64,000 nucleotides of DNA from Streptomyces sp. SID13031 (GCF_010548305.1 NZ_JAAGLV010000005.1:310001-374000); one strand, 5' to 3'. Counted from the stretch's first letter, positions 53,109 through 61,889 are shown. Notes: generated by a model not told the origin, from the letters alone. Made by a program: numbers and translations.

Positions 53109-54382
53109 CCGAGACCCGCAAGGTGGCCGTCGTCGCCGGCAACCGCATCCCGTTCGCCCGGCAGGACAAGACCTACCGGCACGCCTCGAACTCCGACATG
53201 CTCACGGCCGCCCTCAACGGCCTGGTCGATCGCACCGGCCTCGGTGGCCAGGAGCTCGGCGAGGTCGTCGCGGGCGCGGTCCTCAAGCACGCCCGCGACT
53301 GGAACATGGTCCGCGAGGTCGTCCTCGGCTCGAAGCTCGCGCCCACCACCCCGGCGTACGACCTCCAGCAGGCCTGTGGCACCGGGCTGGAGGCCGCGAT
53401 CCTGGTCGGCAACAAGATCGCGCTCGGCCAGATCGACGCAGGCATCGCCGGTGGCGTCGACACCGCGAGTGACGCGCCGATCGCCGTCAACAACGCGCTC
53501 CGCAACGTCCTCCTCGACCTCAACCGGGCCAAGACGTTCCAGGACCGCCTCAAGACACTCGCCCGCGTCCGCCCGAAGGACGTAGTACCGGAGATCCCGC
53601 GCAACGCGGAGCCGCGCACCGGCAAGTCGATGGGCGACCACGCTGCCCTCACCGCGCTCGAATGGGGTATCACCCGCGAGGCGCAGGACGAGCTCGCCTA
53701 CCGCTCGCACGTGAACCTCGCCAAGGCGTACGACCGCGGTTTCCAGGACAGCCTGATCACGCCGTACCTCGGCCTCGAGAAGGACCAGAACCTCCGAGCC
53801 GACACCACGCTGGAGAAGCTGGCCAAGCTCAAGACCGTCTACGGCAAGGGCGAGACCGCGACGATGACCGCCGGCAACTCCACTCCCCTGACCGACGGCG
53901 CCTCCGCGGTCCTGCTGTCGACCGACGAGTGGGCCGCCGCGCACGGCCTGCGGCCCCTCGCTTACCTGACGCACTCGCAGACGGCGGCAGTCGACTATGT
54001 GAAAGGCGCAGAAGGCCTCCTGATGGCTCCGGCCTACGCCGTACCGCGGATGCTCCAAAGGGCCGGGCTCACCCTGCAGGACTTCGACTACTACGAGATC
54101 CACGAGGCGTTCGCCTCCCAGGTGCTGGCCACGCTCAAGGCGTGGGAGGACCCGATCTTCTGCAAGGAACGGCTCGGCCTCGACGCCCCGCTGGGCGAGG
54201 TCGACCGGGACAAGCTGAACGTCAACGGCAGTTCGCTGGCGGCGGGGCACCCGTTCGCCGCGACCGGCGGCCGGATCGTCGCCGCGCTGGCCAAGCAGCT
54301 CGACGAGAACGGCGGCGGCCGCGGCCTGATCTCGATCTGCGCCGCCGGTGGCCAGGGCGTCGTCGCCATCCTCGAACGGTGA
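53105..54382 (+). CDS. Acetyl-CoA acyltransferase (thiolase, FadI/FadA-like)
   Basis: Cleaves 3-ketoacyl-CoA with CoA in the last step of beta-oxidation. The 425-residue protein has the acyl-accepting Cys91 in LQQACGTGLEA. The His is in YEIHEAFASQVLA, with the NVNGSSLAAGHPFAATGGR block, and the proton-relay Cys is in SICAAGGQGV. A GTG start overlaps the TetR stop. The length is nearer FadI than FadA. It is co-expressed with a ketoacyl reductase and a hydratase. Confidence 0.93.
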   Translation: MTETRKVAVVAGNRIPFARQDKTYRHASNSDMLTAALNGLVDRTGLGGQELGEVVAGAVLKHARDWNMVREVVLGSKLAPTTPAYDLQQACGTGLEAAILVGNKIALGQIDAGIAGGVDTASDAPIAVNNALRNVLLDLNRAKTFQDRLKTLARVRPKDVVPEIPRNAEPRTGKSMGDHAALTALEWGITREAQDELAYRSHVNLAKAYDRGFQDSLITPYLGLEKDQNLRADTTLEKLAKLKTVYGKGETATMTAGNSTPLTDGASAVLLSTDEWAAAHGLRPLAYLTHSQTAAVDYVKGAEGLLMAPAYAVPRMLQRAGLTLQDFDYYEIHEAFASQVLATLKAWEDPIFCKERLGLDAPLGEVDRDKLNVNGSSLAAGHPFAATGGRIVAALAKQLDENGGGRGLISICAAGGQGVVAILER

Positions 54383-54410
54383 CTTTTCAATGACCAGGAG
54401 CACACCGAAG

Positions 54411-55754
54411 ATGACGGATCGCTACCAGACCTTCACCCGTACGCCGCTGGGCCGCACGCTGGTCAAGAACCTGGGCCTCCCCGACCCGACCCCGTTGCCG
54501 CGCTGGACCGACGGCGACGCCGTGATCGACGGCCAGGTCGTCTTCGGCGCGATCACCGAAACCGATACAGGCAAGGCGATCCAGGCCTTGCTGCGCGACA
54601 TCGGGGCCTCCTTCAGTACGGTGGCCGAAGGCGTCGCGTCGAGCACCCTGCGCCCGAAGGCACTCGTCTTCGACGCCACCGGCGCGACCTCGACCGCCGA
54701 CCTCACGTCGCTGCAACGGTTCTTCTCCCCCGTGATCCGCCAGCTCGGCGCTGCGGGCCGCGTGATCGTCGTCGGCCGTACTCCGGAGCTGTCCGCGACG
54801 CCCGAGCAGCAGATCGCGCAGCGCGCACTTGAAGGCTTCACCCGGTCCCTCGGCAAGGAGGTCAAGCGCGGCGCCACGGTCAACCTCGTGTACGTCGCAC
54901 CGGACGCGCACGACCAGCTCGACTCGACGCTGCGCTTCTTCCTGTCCACCAAGTCCGCGTACGTCGACGGCCAGGTCGCCCGGATCGGTACAGGTCCCCT
55001 GGTCGGCAACGACCCGACCGCTCCCCTGGCCGGCAAGGTCGCGCTGGTCACCGGGGCAGCGCGGGGCATCGGCGCCGCGATCGCGCAGACCCTGGCGCGC
55101 GACGGCGCGACCGTGCTCGGCGTCGACGTACCGCAGAACGCCAACGATCTCCGCAAGGTGATCACCAAGATCGGCGGCAGCGAGCTGCTGCTCGACGTGA
55201 CCGCGATCGACGCCCCACAACGGATCGCGGCCGCCGGTGCGGAGCTCGGCGGGCTCGACATCGTCGTCCACAACGCCGGTATCACCCGCGACAAGCGCCT
55301 GGCGAACATGCGCACCGACGCCTGGGACGCCGTCCTCGACGTCAACCTGCGGGCGCCCGAGCGGATCACCATGCATCTACTCGAGGCGGGCGGCCTCAAC
55401 GAAGGCGCATCGGTGATCGGCGTCGCCTCGATCGCCGGGATCGCCGGCAATAACGGTCAGACCAATTACGCCACTTCCAAGGCGGGCGTGATCGGCCTGG
55501 TCCAGGCGCTCGCGCCGCGGCTGACCGACCGGCAGATCCGGATCAACGCGGTCGCCCCCGGTTTCATCGAGACCGAGATGACGGCGAAGGTTCCGTTCGC
55601 GATCCGCGAGGTGGGACGCCGGATCAACTCGCTGCAGCAGGGTGGGCTGCCGATCGACGTCGCCGAGACGATCGCCTGGTTCGCCGACCCGGCCTCGGCG
55701 GGCGTCACCGGCAACGTGGTCCGCGTCTGCGGCCAGAGCATGCTCGGCGCCTGA
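54411..55754 (+). CDS. High-molecular-weight 3-oxoacyl reductase (FabG4-like)
   Basis: A 447-residue two-domain protein. Residues 1-200 form a flavodoxin-like domain without a working active site. Residues 205-447 are a short-chain dehydrogenase with the NAD(P) loop VTGAARGIGAAIA, NAG in HNAGITRDK, and catalytic Ser, Tyr and Lys in GVASIAGIAGNNGQTNYATSK. It interconverts 3-ketoacyl and 3-hydroxyacyl thioesters, here probably in beta-oxidation. ATG 54411 follows AGGAG at about nine bases; an ATG at 54390 is less likely. This long FabG type is characteristic of actinobacteria. Confidence 0.92.
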   Translation: MTDRYQTFTRTPLGRTLVKNLGLPDPTPLPRWTDGDAVIDGQVVFGAITETDTGKAIQALLRDIGASFSTVAEGVASSTLRPKALVFDATGATSTADLTSLQRFFSPVIRQLGAAGRVIVVGRTPELSATPEQQIAQRALEGFTRSLGKEVKRGATVNLVYVAPDAHDQLDSTLRFFLSTKSAYVDGQVARIGTGPLVGNDPTAPLAGKVALVTGAARGIGAAIAQTLARDGATVLGVDVPQNANDLRKVITKIGGSELLLDVTAIDAPQRIAAAGAELGGLDIVVHNAGITRDKRLANMRTDAWDAVLDVNLRAPERITMHLLEAGGLNEGASVIGVASIAGIAGNNGQTNYATSKAGVIGLVQALAPRLTDRQIRINAVAPGFIETEMTAKVPFAIREVGRRINSLQQGGLPIDVAETIAWFADPASAGVTGNVVRVCGQSMLGA

Positions 55755-55755
55755 G

Positions 55756-56613
55756 ATGCCCACCCGCCGGTACGACGATTCGCCGGGACTCGGGTCGCTC
55801 TACGCCCGGACGGTCAAGGCGACGCTGCGCAAAGCGGAGTACGAGCCGGACCACGACGGGCTCACCCTGGAGCTGCCGAGCGCCCTGGTCGACCAGGACC
55901 ACCTCACGGCGTACAGGGAGGTGACGGGGTTCAGCGCGGGGCCTGCGCTGCCGGTCACGTATCCGCATGTGCTCGCGTTCCCGCTGCACCTGGATCTGAT
56001 GTCGGACCCGTCGTTCCCGTACAAGCCGATGGGCATCGTCCATCTGGCGAACACGATCACCCAGCTCAAGCCGCTGCCGATGCACGCCGAGCTGTCGATC
56101 ACCGTGCACAGCGGCCCCGAGCGGCCACATCCGAAGGGCACGGTGTTCGACATCCTCAGCTCGGTCAGCGTGGACGGCGAGGTCGTCTGGACCGACTCGA
56201 CCACCCTGCTGAGCCGCTCCTCGGGCACCCCTTCGGCGCACGCCGACCTGCTCCCCGACCCGGCGATCGAGCCGACCGCCGTCTGGGACCTGCGCGCCAA
56301 CCTCGGCCGCCGGTACGCCGCTGCGTCCGGCGACCGCAACCCGATTCACCTGTTCAAGCTGACCGCCCAGGCCTTCGGCTTCCCACGCCAGATCGCCCAC
56401 GGCATGTGGGCCAAGGCCGCAGCCCTGGCCTCGATCCAGCGCTCCGGCGGCCTGCCCGACGCCTACACAGTTCGCGTCGACTTCCGCAAACCCCTCCTAC
56501 TCCCCTCCCGCTCCACCTTCGCCCACCGCCGTACCGGCGAAGCCGTCGACTTCGCCGTCTACAACCAGGACCAGTCAGTCACCCACCTGATCGGCCAACT
56601 CCAGCCACGCTGA
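55756..56613 (+). CDS. MaoC-family acyl-CoA hydratase/dehydratase
   Basis: A 285-residue double-hot-dog protein. The N-terminal half is a degenerate hot-dog domain. The C-terminal half carries the hydratase motif RRYAAASGDRNPIHLF, with catalytic Asp and His, and FPRQIAHGMW. It hydrates enoyl-CoA to 3-hydroxyacyl-CoA. It starts one base after the fabG stop and completes, with fadE, the reductase and the thiolase, a full beta-oxidation set. Confidence 0.92.
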   Translation: MPTRRYDDSPGLGSLYARTVKATLRKAEYEPDHDGLTLELPSALVDQDHLTAYREVTGFSAGPALPVTYPHVLAFPLHLDLMSDPSFPYKPMGIVHLANTITQLKPLPMHAELSITVHSGPERPHPKGTVFDILSSVSVDGEVVWTDSTTLLSRSSGTPSAHADLLPDPAIEPTAVWDLRANLGRRYAAASGDRNPIHLFKLTAQAFGFPRQIAHGMWAKAAALASIQRSGGLPDAYTVRVDFRKPLLLPSRSTFAHRRTGEAVDFAVYNQDQSVTHLIGQLQPR

Positions 56614-56626
56614 GCTGCCGCCCGGT

Positions 56627-56732
56627 CCCGTCCCGAGCGACAGGACATAGTGCCGGTATTGCGGCCGGCCGCCGCCTCCGTGAGCGTGGCACCCGGCCGA
56701 ACAACCGACTATGTCCTGTCGCTCGGGACGGG
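56627..56732. repeat. Perfect 25-bp inverted repeat with 56-bp spacer
   Basis: Arms at 56627-56651 and 56708-56732 are exact reverse complements, beginning CCCGTCCCGAGCG and ending in its complement. The spacer contains a further GCGGCCGGCCGC palindrome. It sits in the 147-base gap between the convergent maoC and thrS genes. It may be a MITE-like element, a REP-type repeat or a large bidirectional terminator. Confidence 0.85.
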
Positions 56733-56760
56733 AAGGCGCTGCTACCCGGGCCTGGCAGCG

Positions 56761-57987
56761 TCACTCATGCCGGAGTGGGTTGCAGTCGGCGGCGAGCTGG
56801 TCGAGGGCGTCGCCGATTGGTGCTGGGGGCAACTGCTTGCCGTCTCGGAGGCGGAGGGCTAGGGCACCGGCCCCGACTTCCCGGGCGCCGATGACGGCCT
56901 GGTACGGCGCCAGCCGATTCTCGCGGATCCGGGCGCCCAGGGTGCCCTCGTCGGCATGGGCGACCTCGACCCGGAGCCCGCGATCAGCCGCCCGGCGGGC
57001 GACCTCGAGAGCTGGCTTCTCCTCGGCGTCTGAGATCGGCAGTACTACGAGTTGCACCGGCGCGAGCCAGGCGGGGAAGGCGCCGCCGTGGACCTCGATC
57101 AGGTGGGCGACGGCGCGCTCGATGCTGCCGACGATCGCGCGGTGCACCATCACCGGGCGATGCTTGTTGCCATCGGCGCCGATGTACTCCAGCCCGAACG
57201 CGGCCGGCTGGTGGAAATCCAGCTGGATGGTCGACAGGGTCGAAACGCGGCCGGCCGAGTCCTCTATCTGGATGTCGATCTTCGGGCCGTAGAAGGCCGC
57301 CTCCCCCGGCTCCTCGGAGTATTCGAGTCCCGCCTTCTCCAGCACGTCACGCAGGAGATCGGCGGCCAGCGCCCAGCTCTCCGCGTCGCCGACGTACTTG
57401 CTCGACGGATCGCCGAAGTGTGCGTCCTCTGAAGGCAGCGAGAGCACGTACCCCGACGCGCTGATCCCGAGATCGCGATGCGCCTGCTTGATCAGCTCGA
57501 GCGCGGCCAGCGCCTCGTCGGCGACCTGCTCCAGCATGCAGAAGATGTGCCCGTCGTTCAGTTGCATCGCACGAACTCTGGTCAGCCCGCCCAGTGCGCC
57601 GGACAACTCCGACCGGTATTGCCCACCGAGCTCCGACATCCGCAGGGGCAGCTCGCGATAGCTGTGCGCCCGCGACCGGAACATCAACGCGTGATGCGGG
57701 CACAGGCTCGGCCGCAGTACGACCTCTTCACCCCCGATGGACATCGGTGGGTACATATCCTCGCTGTACTTCGACCAGTGCCCGGAGATCTCGTACAGCT
57801 CACGCTTGCCGAGCACTGGCGAATAGACCTGTTGATAGCCGGCTCTTCGCTCGACATCGGCGATGTACCGCTCGAGCGCCTGCCGGATCGCGGCACCCGC
57901 GGGCAGCCAGTACGGCAGGCCCGCACCGATCAACGGATCCGAGTCGAACAGGCCGAGCTCCCGGCCGAGCTTGCGATGGTCGTACAT
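56761..57987 (-). CDS. thrS: Threonyl-tRNA synthetase, short form without editing domains
   Basis: Charges tRNA-Thr. The 408-residue protein lacks the N-terminal TGS and editing domains of standard 600-plus-residue enzymes. The class II core is complete: motif 1, the zinc ligands in RPSLCPHHALMF (Cys), LNDGHIFC (His) and HRAIVGSIER (His), motif 2 RSELSGALGGLTRVR and motif 3. The anticodon-binding domain follows (APVQLVVLPISDAEEK). The ATG at 57987 has AGGAG upstream. Such short forms are usually second copies made under special conditions, and they may mischarge Ser without help. A leader peptide and attenuator hairpin precede the gene, so it is probably induced by threonine or charged-tRNA shortage. 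Confidence 0.92.
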   Translation of the reverse strand: MYDHRKLGRELGLFDSDPLIGAGLPYWLPAGAAIRQALERYIADVERRAGYQQVYSPVLGKRELYEISGHWSKYSEDMYPPMSIGGEEVVLRPSLCPHHALMFRSRAHSYRELPLRMSELGGQYRSELSGALGGLTRVRAMQLNDGHIFCMLEQVADEALAALELIKQAHRDLGISASGYVLSLPSEDAHFGDPSSKYVGDAESWALAADLLRDVLEKAGLEYSEEPGEAAFYGPKIDIQIEDSAGRVSTLSTIQLDFHQPAAFGLEYIGADGNKHRPVMVHRAIVGSIERAVAHLIEVHGGAFPAWLAPVQLVVLPISDAEEKPALEVARRAADRGLRVEVAHADEGTLGARIRENRLAPYQAVIGAREVGAGALALRLRDGKQLPPAPIGDALDQLAADCNPLRHE

Positions 57988-58030
57988 GATGTGGACTCCT
58001 CTTTGACGAGTGAGGCGAGTGTCCACATGG

Positions 58031-58062
58031 CGAAGCCCCGGGGCACTCGCCCCGGGGCTTCG
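58031..58062 (-). terminator. Attenuator hairpin in the thrS leader
   Basis: A perfect 14-base GC-rich stem (58031-58044 with 58049-58062) with an ACTC loop lies between the leader peptide and thrS. An alternative pairing exists: GGCGAGTG in the RNA (complement of 58044-58051) can pair with CACTCGCC (complement of 58014-58021), which would break the terminator. This is the usual logic of transcription attenuation. Confidence 0.75.
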
Positions 58063-58080
58063 AAATTCGACAGTCAGCTG

Positions 58081-58134
58081 TCAGCGCGCCGGGACGTTCC
58101 TCGGCGTTGTCGTCACCACTGCGCGCTGATTCAT
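58081..58134 (-). CDS. Threonine leader peptide (17 residues)
   Basis: The short frame reads MNQRAVVTTTPRNVPAR and contains three consecutive Thr codons (ACG ACA ACG). It lies 94 bases upstream of the thrS start and ends 19 bases before the attenuator hairpin. A TAGCGT -10-like hexamer (58142-58147) ends 7 bases before the ATG, so the message may be leaderless, as is common for actinobacterial leader peptides. Ribosome stalling at the Thr run when charged tRNA-Thr is low would favour the alternative structure and thrS transcription. Confidence 0.72.
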   Translation of the reverse strand: MNQRAVVTTTPRNVPAR

Positions 58135-58157
58135 ACGGCCAACGCTAGCAGACCCGG

Positions 58158-59006
58158 TCAAAGGTTTTCGTCGTCCAGATCCAACCCGATCGGCCGGATC
58201 AGGCCTTCCTGCGCGACCGACGCGACCAGCCGCCCGTCCTCGCTGAACAGACGTCCGGTGGCGAAGCCGCGTGCTCCCGATGCCGACGGCGACGCCTGGT
58301 CGTACAGGAGCCACTCGTCGGCGCGGAACGGACGGTGGAACCACAGCGCGTGGTCGATCGAGGCCGGCTGGATCCGCCGGTCGCCGATGATGATGCCGTG
58401 CGGCAACAAGCTTGCCCCGAGCAACGTCAGGTCACTCGCATAGGCCAGGACACAAGCATGCAAGGCCTGATCGTCGGCGAGCTTTCCCGAGGCCCTGATC
58501 CAGAACTGCCGCCCGGTCAGCCCGGCCAGCCGGACGTCGAGCGCCGCCCACTCCTTGTTCCAGTCCTCGGCCTTGCGCCCGCTCGCCGCCTCGAACACCG
58601 ACGCGAGGGTCGGCGCCTCGTCCGGCGGGACCAGGTCGCCCGGCATCGGATCGGCGTGATCCAGCCCCGGCTCGGGCACCTGGAACGACGCCGACATGTA
58701 GAAGATCGTCTTGCCCCGCTGCGACGCGACCACCCGCCGGCTGCTGAACGAGCGGCCGTCGCGAATCAGCTCCGGGTGGTACTCGATCGGTACGGACGTG
58801 TCCCCCGGGCGCAGGAAGTACCCGTGCAGCGAGTGCACGACGCGATCCGGATCGACCGTGCGAACCGCGGCGGCCAGCGCCTGGCCGAGCACCTGCCCAC
58901 CGAACACCCGCTGGGCTGACGTCTGCGGCTGCCGCCCCCGGAACAGGTCGGCGTCGATCTTCTCCAGGTCGAGCAGCTCGACCAGATCCTCCAGGGACTC
59001 GGGCAT
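58158..59006 (-). CDS. tesB: Acyl-CoA thioesterase II (TesB)
   Basis: Hydrolyses acyl-CoA to free fatty acid and CoA. The 282-residue double-hot-dog protein has RVFGGQVLGQALAAAVRTV and HSLHGYFLRPGD in the first domain. The second domain contains the SIDHALWFHRPFRADEWLLYD block with the catalytic Asp. It ends 24 bases before the thr leader peptide on the same strand but is a separate function. Confidence 0.94.
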   Translation of the reverse strand: MPESLEDLVELLDLEKIDADLFRGRQPQTSAQRVFGGQVLGQALAAAVRTVDPDRVVHSLHGYFLRPGDTSVPIEYHPELIRDGRSFSSRRVVASQRGKTIFYMSASFQVPEPGLDHADPMPGDLVPPDEAPTLASVFEAASGRKAEDWNKEWAALDVRLAGLTGRQFWIRASGKLADDQALHACVLAYASDLTLLGASLLPHGIIIGDRRIQPASIDHALWFHRPFRADEWLLYDQASPSASGARGFATGRLFSEDGRLVASVAQEGLIRPIGLDLDDENL

Positions 59007-59161
59007 GCCTCATCCTGACAGCTTCTCCCGGTACTACGGGCCGCCCGCGTTCGCAGTCGGTGTGTGTCGCCCCTCACGCGGGTGTTTTCGGTGAGCTTTC
59101 GGTCGCACCCGGTAAGTTGATGAACACTCAACCATCAAACGCACGACTGACAGGAGTAGCT

Positions 59162-59620
59162 GTGAGCCCCCTCCGCATGCTGACCCGGCCCGTCCATGCC
59201 TCTCGCGATCTGGTCCTGCTGATCGCCCGCGTCGGTCTCGGCGTCGTCTTCATCGCCCACGGCTGGCAGAAATTCAGCACCAACGGCCTGGACGGCACCG
59301 CCGCCGGCTTCGACCAGCTGGGAGTCCCCGCGCCAACCCTCTCGGCCTACTACGCAGCCGCCGCCGAACTCATCGGCGGGGCAGCCCTCATCCTCGGCGT
59401 CCTCACCACGGTCGCCGGCGTCCTCCTCGCCGTCGACATGGCCGGCGCCTTCCTCTTCGTCCACATGTCCAACGGCATCTTCGTAGCGGACGGCGGTTGG
59501 GAGCTGGTCGTAGTACTCGGCCTGTTCGCGCTCGCGATAGCAGCGGTCGGCGCCGGCCGGTTCTCGGTCGACAACGCACTCACCCGCAGTACTGCGGGGC
59601 GCGCGACCGTCTCTGCTTGA
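59162..59620 (+). CDS. DoxX-family membrane protein
   Basis: A 152-residue protein with four TM helices and DoxX landmarks: LLIARVGLGVVFIAHGWQKF, AAELIGGAALILGVLT and HMSNGIFVADGGWELV. DoxX proteins are linked to redox balance or thiol stress. GTG 59162 is chosen for the AGGAG at 59152-59156; an ATG at 59120 is possible. A strong terminator follows. Confidence 0.85.
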   Translation: MSPLRMLTRPVHASRDLVLLIARVGLGVVFIAHGWQKFSTNGLDGTAAGFDQLGVPAPTLSAYYAAAAELIGGAALILGVLTTVAGVLLAVDMAGAFLFVHMSNGIFVADGGWELVVVLGLFALAIAAVGAGRFSVDNALTRSTAGRATVSA

Positions 59621-59634
59621 CCCCTGGCAACGCA

Positions 59635-59671
59635 AAAGCGGCTGGCGCACCTCGAGTGCGCCAGCCGCTTT
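59635..59671. terminator. Bidirectional terminator hairpin
   Basis: A perfect 15-base stem (59635-59649 with 59657-59671) and 7-base loop, with A-runs and T-runs at its edges, between the convergent doxX and PAC2 genes. Confidence 0.9.
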
Positions 59672-59681
59672 GACGTAGTAC

Positions 59682-60596
59682 CTACTTGTCGTCCTCGCGG
59701 TTCAGCTCGGCGAGGAACTGCTCGACCTCGGCGCCCAGCTCGTCGGCCGACGGGGTGGAGCCGGCGAGGAGGCTGCCGCGGCTTACGGAGCCGGCGGCGG
59801 CGTCGTACTGGGTCTCCAGAGCATTCACTACCGAGGACGCGTCATCCGAGGCCTCGACCTGCTCGTCGACCAGGCGGCCGGTCACGGCAGCCTCGTCGAG
59901 TAGAGCCTTGCTAGGGAGCAGCAGGCCGGTCGCCGCCGAGATGGCGTGGACCAGAGCCAGCGCTGCGCCCGGGAAGCGGTTCTCGGCCAGGTAGTGCGGC
60001 ACGTGGACCGCGAAGCCCATCGCGTCCTTGCCGGCCTCGCCCAGGCGGACCTGCAGCATCGTCGCGGCGCTGGCCGGGAGGCGCATCTCGCCGTCCCAGA
60101 TGTTCGAGCGCGTCACCAGCTCAGGGCGGGTCGCGTGGGACGTCAGCCCCAGCGGCCGGGTGTGCGGCACGCCCATCGGGATGCCGTGCACGCCGACAGT
60201 CAGCGTCACGTTGTACATCTCGATCAGCTGGCGCACGGCGCCGGCGAAGCGGTTCCAGTGGTTGTCGGGCTCGACGCCCTCCAGCAGCAGGAACTCGACG
60301 CCCGCGTCGTCCTTCATCAGGTGCAGCGACAGCTGCGGCGGGCTGTAGTCGATGAACCGGTCCTCGGCGAACGTCACCTCGGGACGGCGGGCCCGGTAGT
60401 CGTGCAGAAGGTCGACGTCGAACCGCGCGAGCAGCCGGTTGTCCAGCACCTCGAGCAGGTGGTCAGCGGTCGCCCGGCCGGCCTGGCCGGCGTCCATGAA
60501 CCCGTCGAGCGAATGCACCAGCACCTTCGGCGCAGCCGCCGGGCCGGTGGCTACCGACTCGTCGACGATCTCGTAGAGGTCGTCCGGTCGCAGCAT
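59682..60596 (-). CDS. PAC2-family protein (proteasome assembly chaperone-like)
   Basis: A 304-residue member of the actinobacterial PAC2 family. Typical stretches are PKVLVHSLDGFMDAGQAG at the N-terminus, FLLLEGVEPDNHW and VHGIPMGVPHTRPLGLTSH. A helical C-terminus of about 80 residues (SADELGAEVEQFLAELNRED) ends the protein. Relatives are predicted to help proteasome assembly or act as ATP-grasp-associated proteins; the bacterial role is not settled. GAAGGAG precedes the ATG. Confidence 0.88.
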   Translation of the reverse strand: MLRPDDLYEIVDESVATGPAAAPKVLVHSLDGFMDAGQAGRATADHLLEVLDNRLLARFDVDLLHDYRARRPEVTFAEDRFIDYSPPQLSLHLMKDDAGVEFLLLEGVEPDNHWNRFAGAVRQLIEMYNVTLTVGVHGIPMGVPHTRPLGLTSHATRPELVTRSNIWDGEMRLPASAATMLQVRLGEAGKDAMGFAVHVPHYLAENRFPGAALALVHAISAATGLLLPSKALLDEAAVTGRLVDEQVEASDDASSVVNALETQYDAAAGSVSRGSLLAGSTPSADELGAEVEQFLAELNREDDK

Positions 60597-60787
60597 CGTC
60601 GTTCTCCTTCTCAGTGGCCTTCAGGGCGGTCGGCCCCTCTATCCTGCCTTCTCTCTCAATAACGTCAGCGCGCCGGGCTGGAATTCCGCCTGCTGGGATC
60701 TTTCTCACCCCGTACTGCGCTCCGCTGCGCCGTCGCCGTCAAAAGGTGTCCAAAACCGGTCAGACATGCCCGCGGACGAGCAATTTG

Positions 60788-60800
60788 GGAAAGCGCTTGC
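60788..60800. promoter_or_regulatory. LacI/CcpA-type operator
   Basis: GGAAAGCGCTTGC, centred on the AGCGCT palindrome, lies 13 bases before the start of the 2-hydroxyacid dehydrogenase gene. This is the pattern of LacI-family sites in sugar operons. Confidence 0.55.
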
Positions 60801-60812
60801 TAGCGTGCTCTT

Positions 60813-61889
60813 GTGCGCACCGATTCTGAGCCGACCCCAACCTCCGCCCCGCCCTCGCCCAGGGTCACCACCCGGCCGACGGTCATGCTGGCGATGAATG
60901 AGTCCAGCCGGGCCCGCGTCCTGGTTCCTGCCGTCCGCGAGCGCCTCGAGCGGATCACCGACGTCCTCCCGGTCGGGCCGGCCAACAGCTCCCGCGGCGC
61001 CGGCAACCCCTTCCTCACCGACCCCGCCATCCGAGCCGCGCTGGGCACCACCGACGCGCTGCTCACCGGCTGGGGTTGCCCCGCGATCACCCCCGAGGTG
61101 CTCGACGCGGCGCCGAAGCTCAGGGCGATCATCCACGCCGCCGGTTCGGTGAAGGGTTTCGTCGACCCGTCCGCCTTCGAGCGCGGCATCCAGGTCTCCT
61201 CGGCCGTGGTGGCCAACGCGCTGCCGGTGGCCGAGTTCACCGTGGCCACGATCGTGCTCAGCGGCAAGCGCGCGTTCCGCCTCGGCGCGGAGTACAAGGT
61301 CAGCAGGCATCGCCCGGACCCGAGTGCTGTGCCAGGCAGCTACGGCAGCTCCGTCGGGCTGCTGGGCGCCTCCCGGATCGGCCGGATGGTCGCGGAGCGG
61401 TTGCGCGCGTTCGATCTCGAAGTACTGATCAGTGATCCGTATCTGACCGCTGCCGAGGCGGCTGACCTCGGTGCGGAGTTGGTCGAACTGGATGACCTGT
61501 TCACCCGCAGCGACATCCTGAGCGTGCATGCGCCGCTGCTGCCGGAGACGATCGGGCTCGTCGACGCCCGCCTGCTCGGCCTGCTGAAGGACGGCTCGGT
61601 CCTGATCAACACCGCTCGCGGGCGGATCGTCGACGCCGCCGCGCTCGAGCAGGAGTGCCGCTCAGGACGCCTCGACGCAGTCCTCGACGTCACCGACCCC
61701 GAGCCGCTGCCCCCCGACTCGCCGCTGCTCGACCTCCCGAACGTCTTCCTGACCCCGCATCTGGCCGGTGCTGTCGGCAACGAGGTCGCCCGGCTCGGCG
61801 AGCTCGCGGTCAGCGAGGTGGAACGCTTCGCCGCCGGTACGCCGTTGCGGCACGCCATCAGCCCCGCCGAGCTCGGGAGAATCGCATGA
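60813..61889 (+). CDS. D-isomer-specific 2-hydroxyacid dehydrogenase
   Basis: NAD-dependent oxidoreductase of 358 residues. The nucleotide loop is SVGLLGASRIGRMVAERL (GxxxxG), the Arg is in VLINTARGRIVD, the Glu is in DVTDPEPLP and the His in LTPHLAGAVGNE. The usual GxGxxG is altered to GASRIG. In context with the DUF2264 gene it probably works on a sugar acid. The GTG at 60813 sits directly behind a LacI-type operator. The stop overlaps the next start (ATGA). Confidence 0.9.
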   Translation: MRTDSEPTPTSAPPSPRVTTRPTVMLAMNESSRARVLVPAVRERLERITDVLPVGPANSSRGAGNPFLTDPAIRAALGTTDALLTGWGCPAITPEVLDAAPKLRAIIHAAGSVKGFVDPSAFERGIQVSSAVVANALPVAEFTVATIVLSGKRAFRLGAEYKVSRHRPDPSAVPGSYGSSVGLLGASRIGRMVAERLRAFDLEVLISDPYLTAAEAADLGAELVELDDLFTRSDILSVHAPLLPETIGLVDARLLGLLKDGSVLINTARGRIVDAAALEQECRSGRLDAVLDVTDPEPLPPDSPLLDLPNVFLTPHLAGAVGNEVARLGELAVSEVERFAAGTPLRHAISPAELGRIA

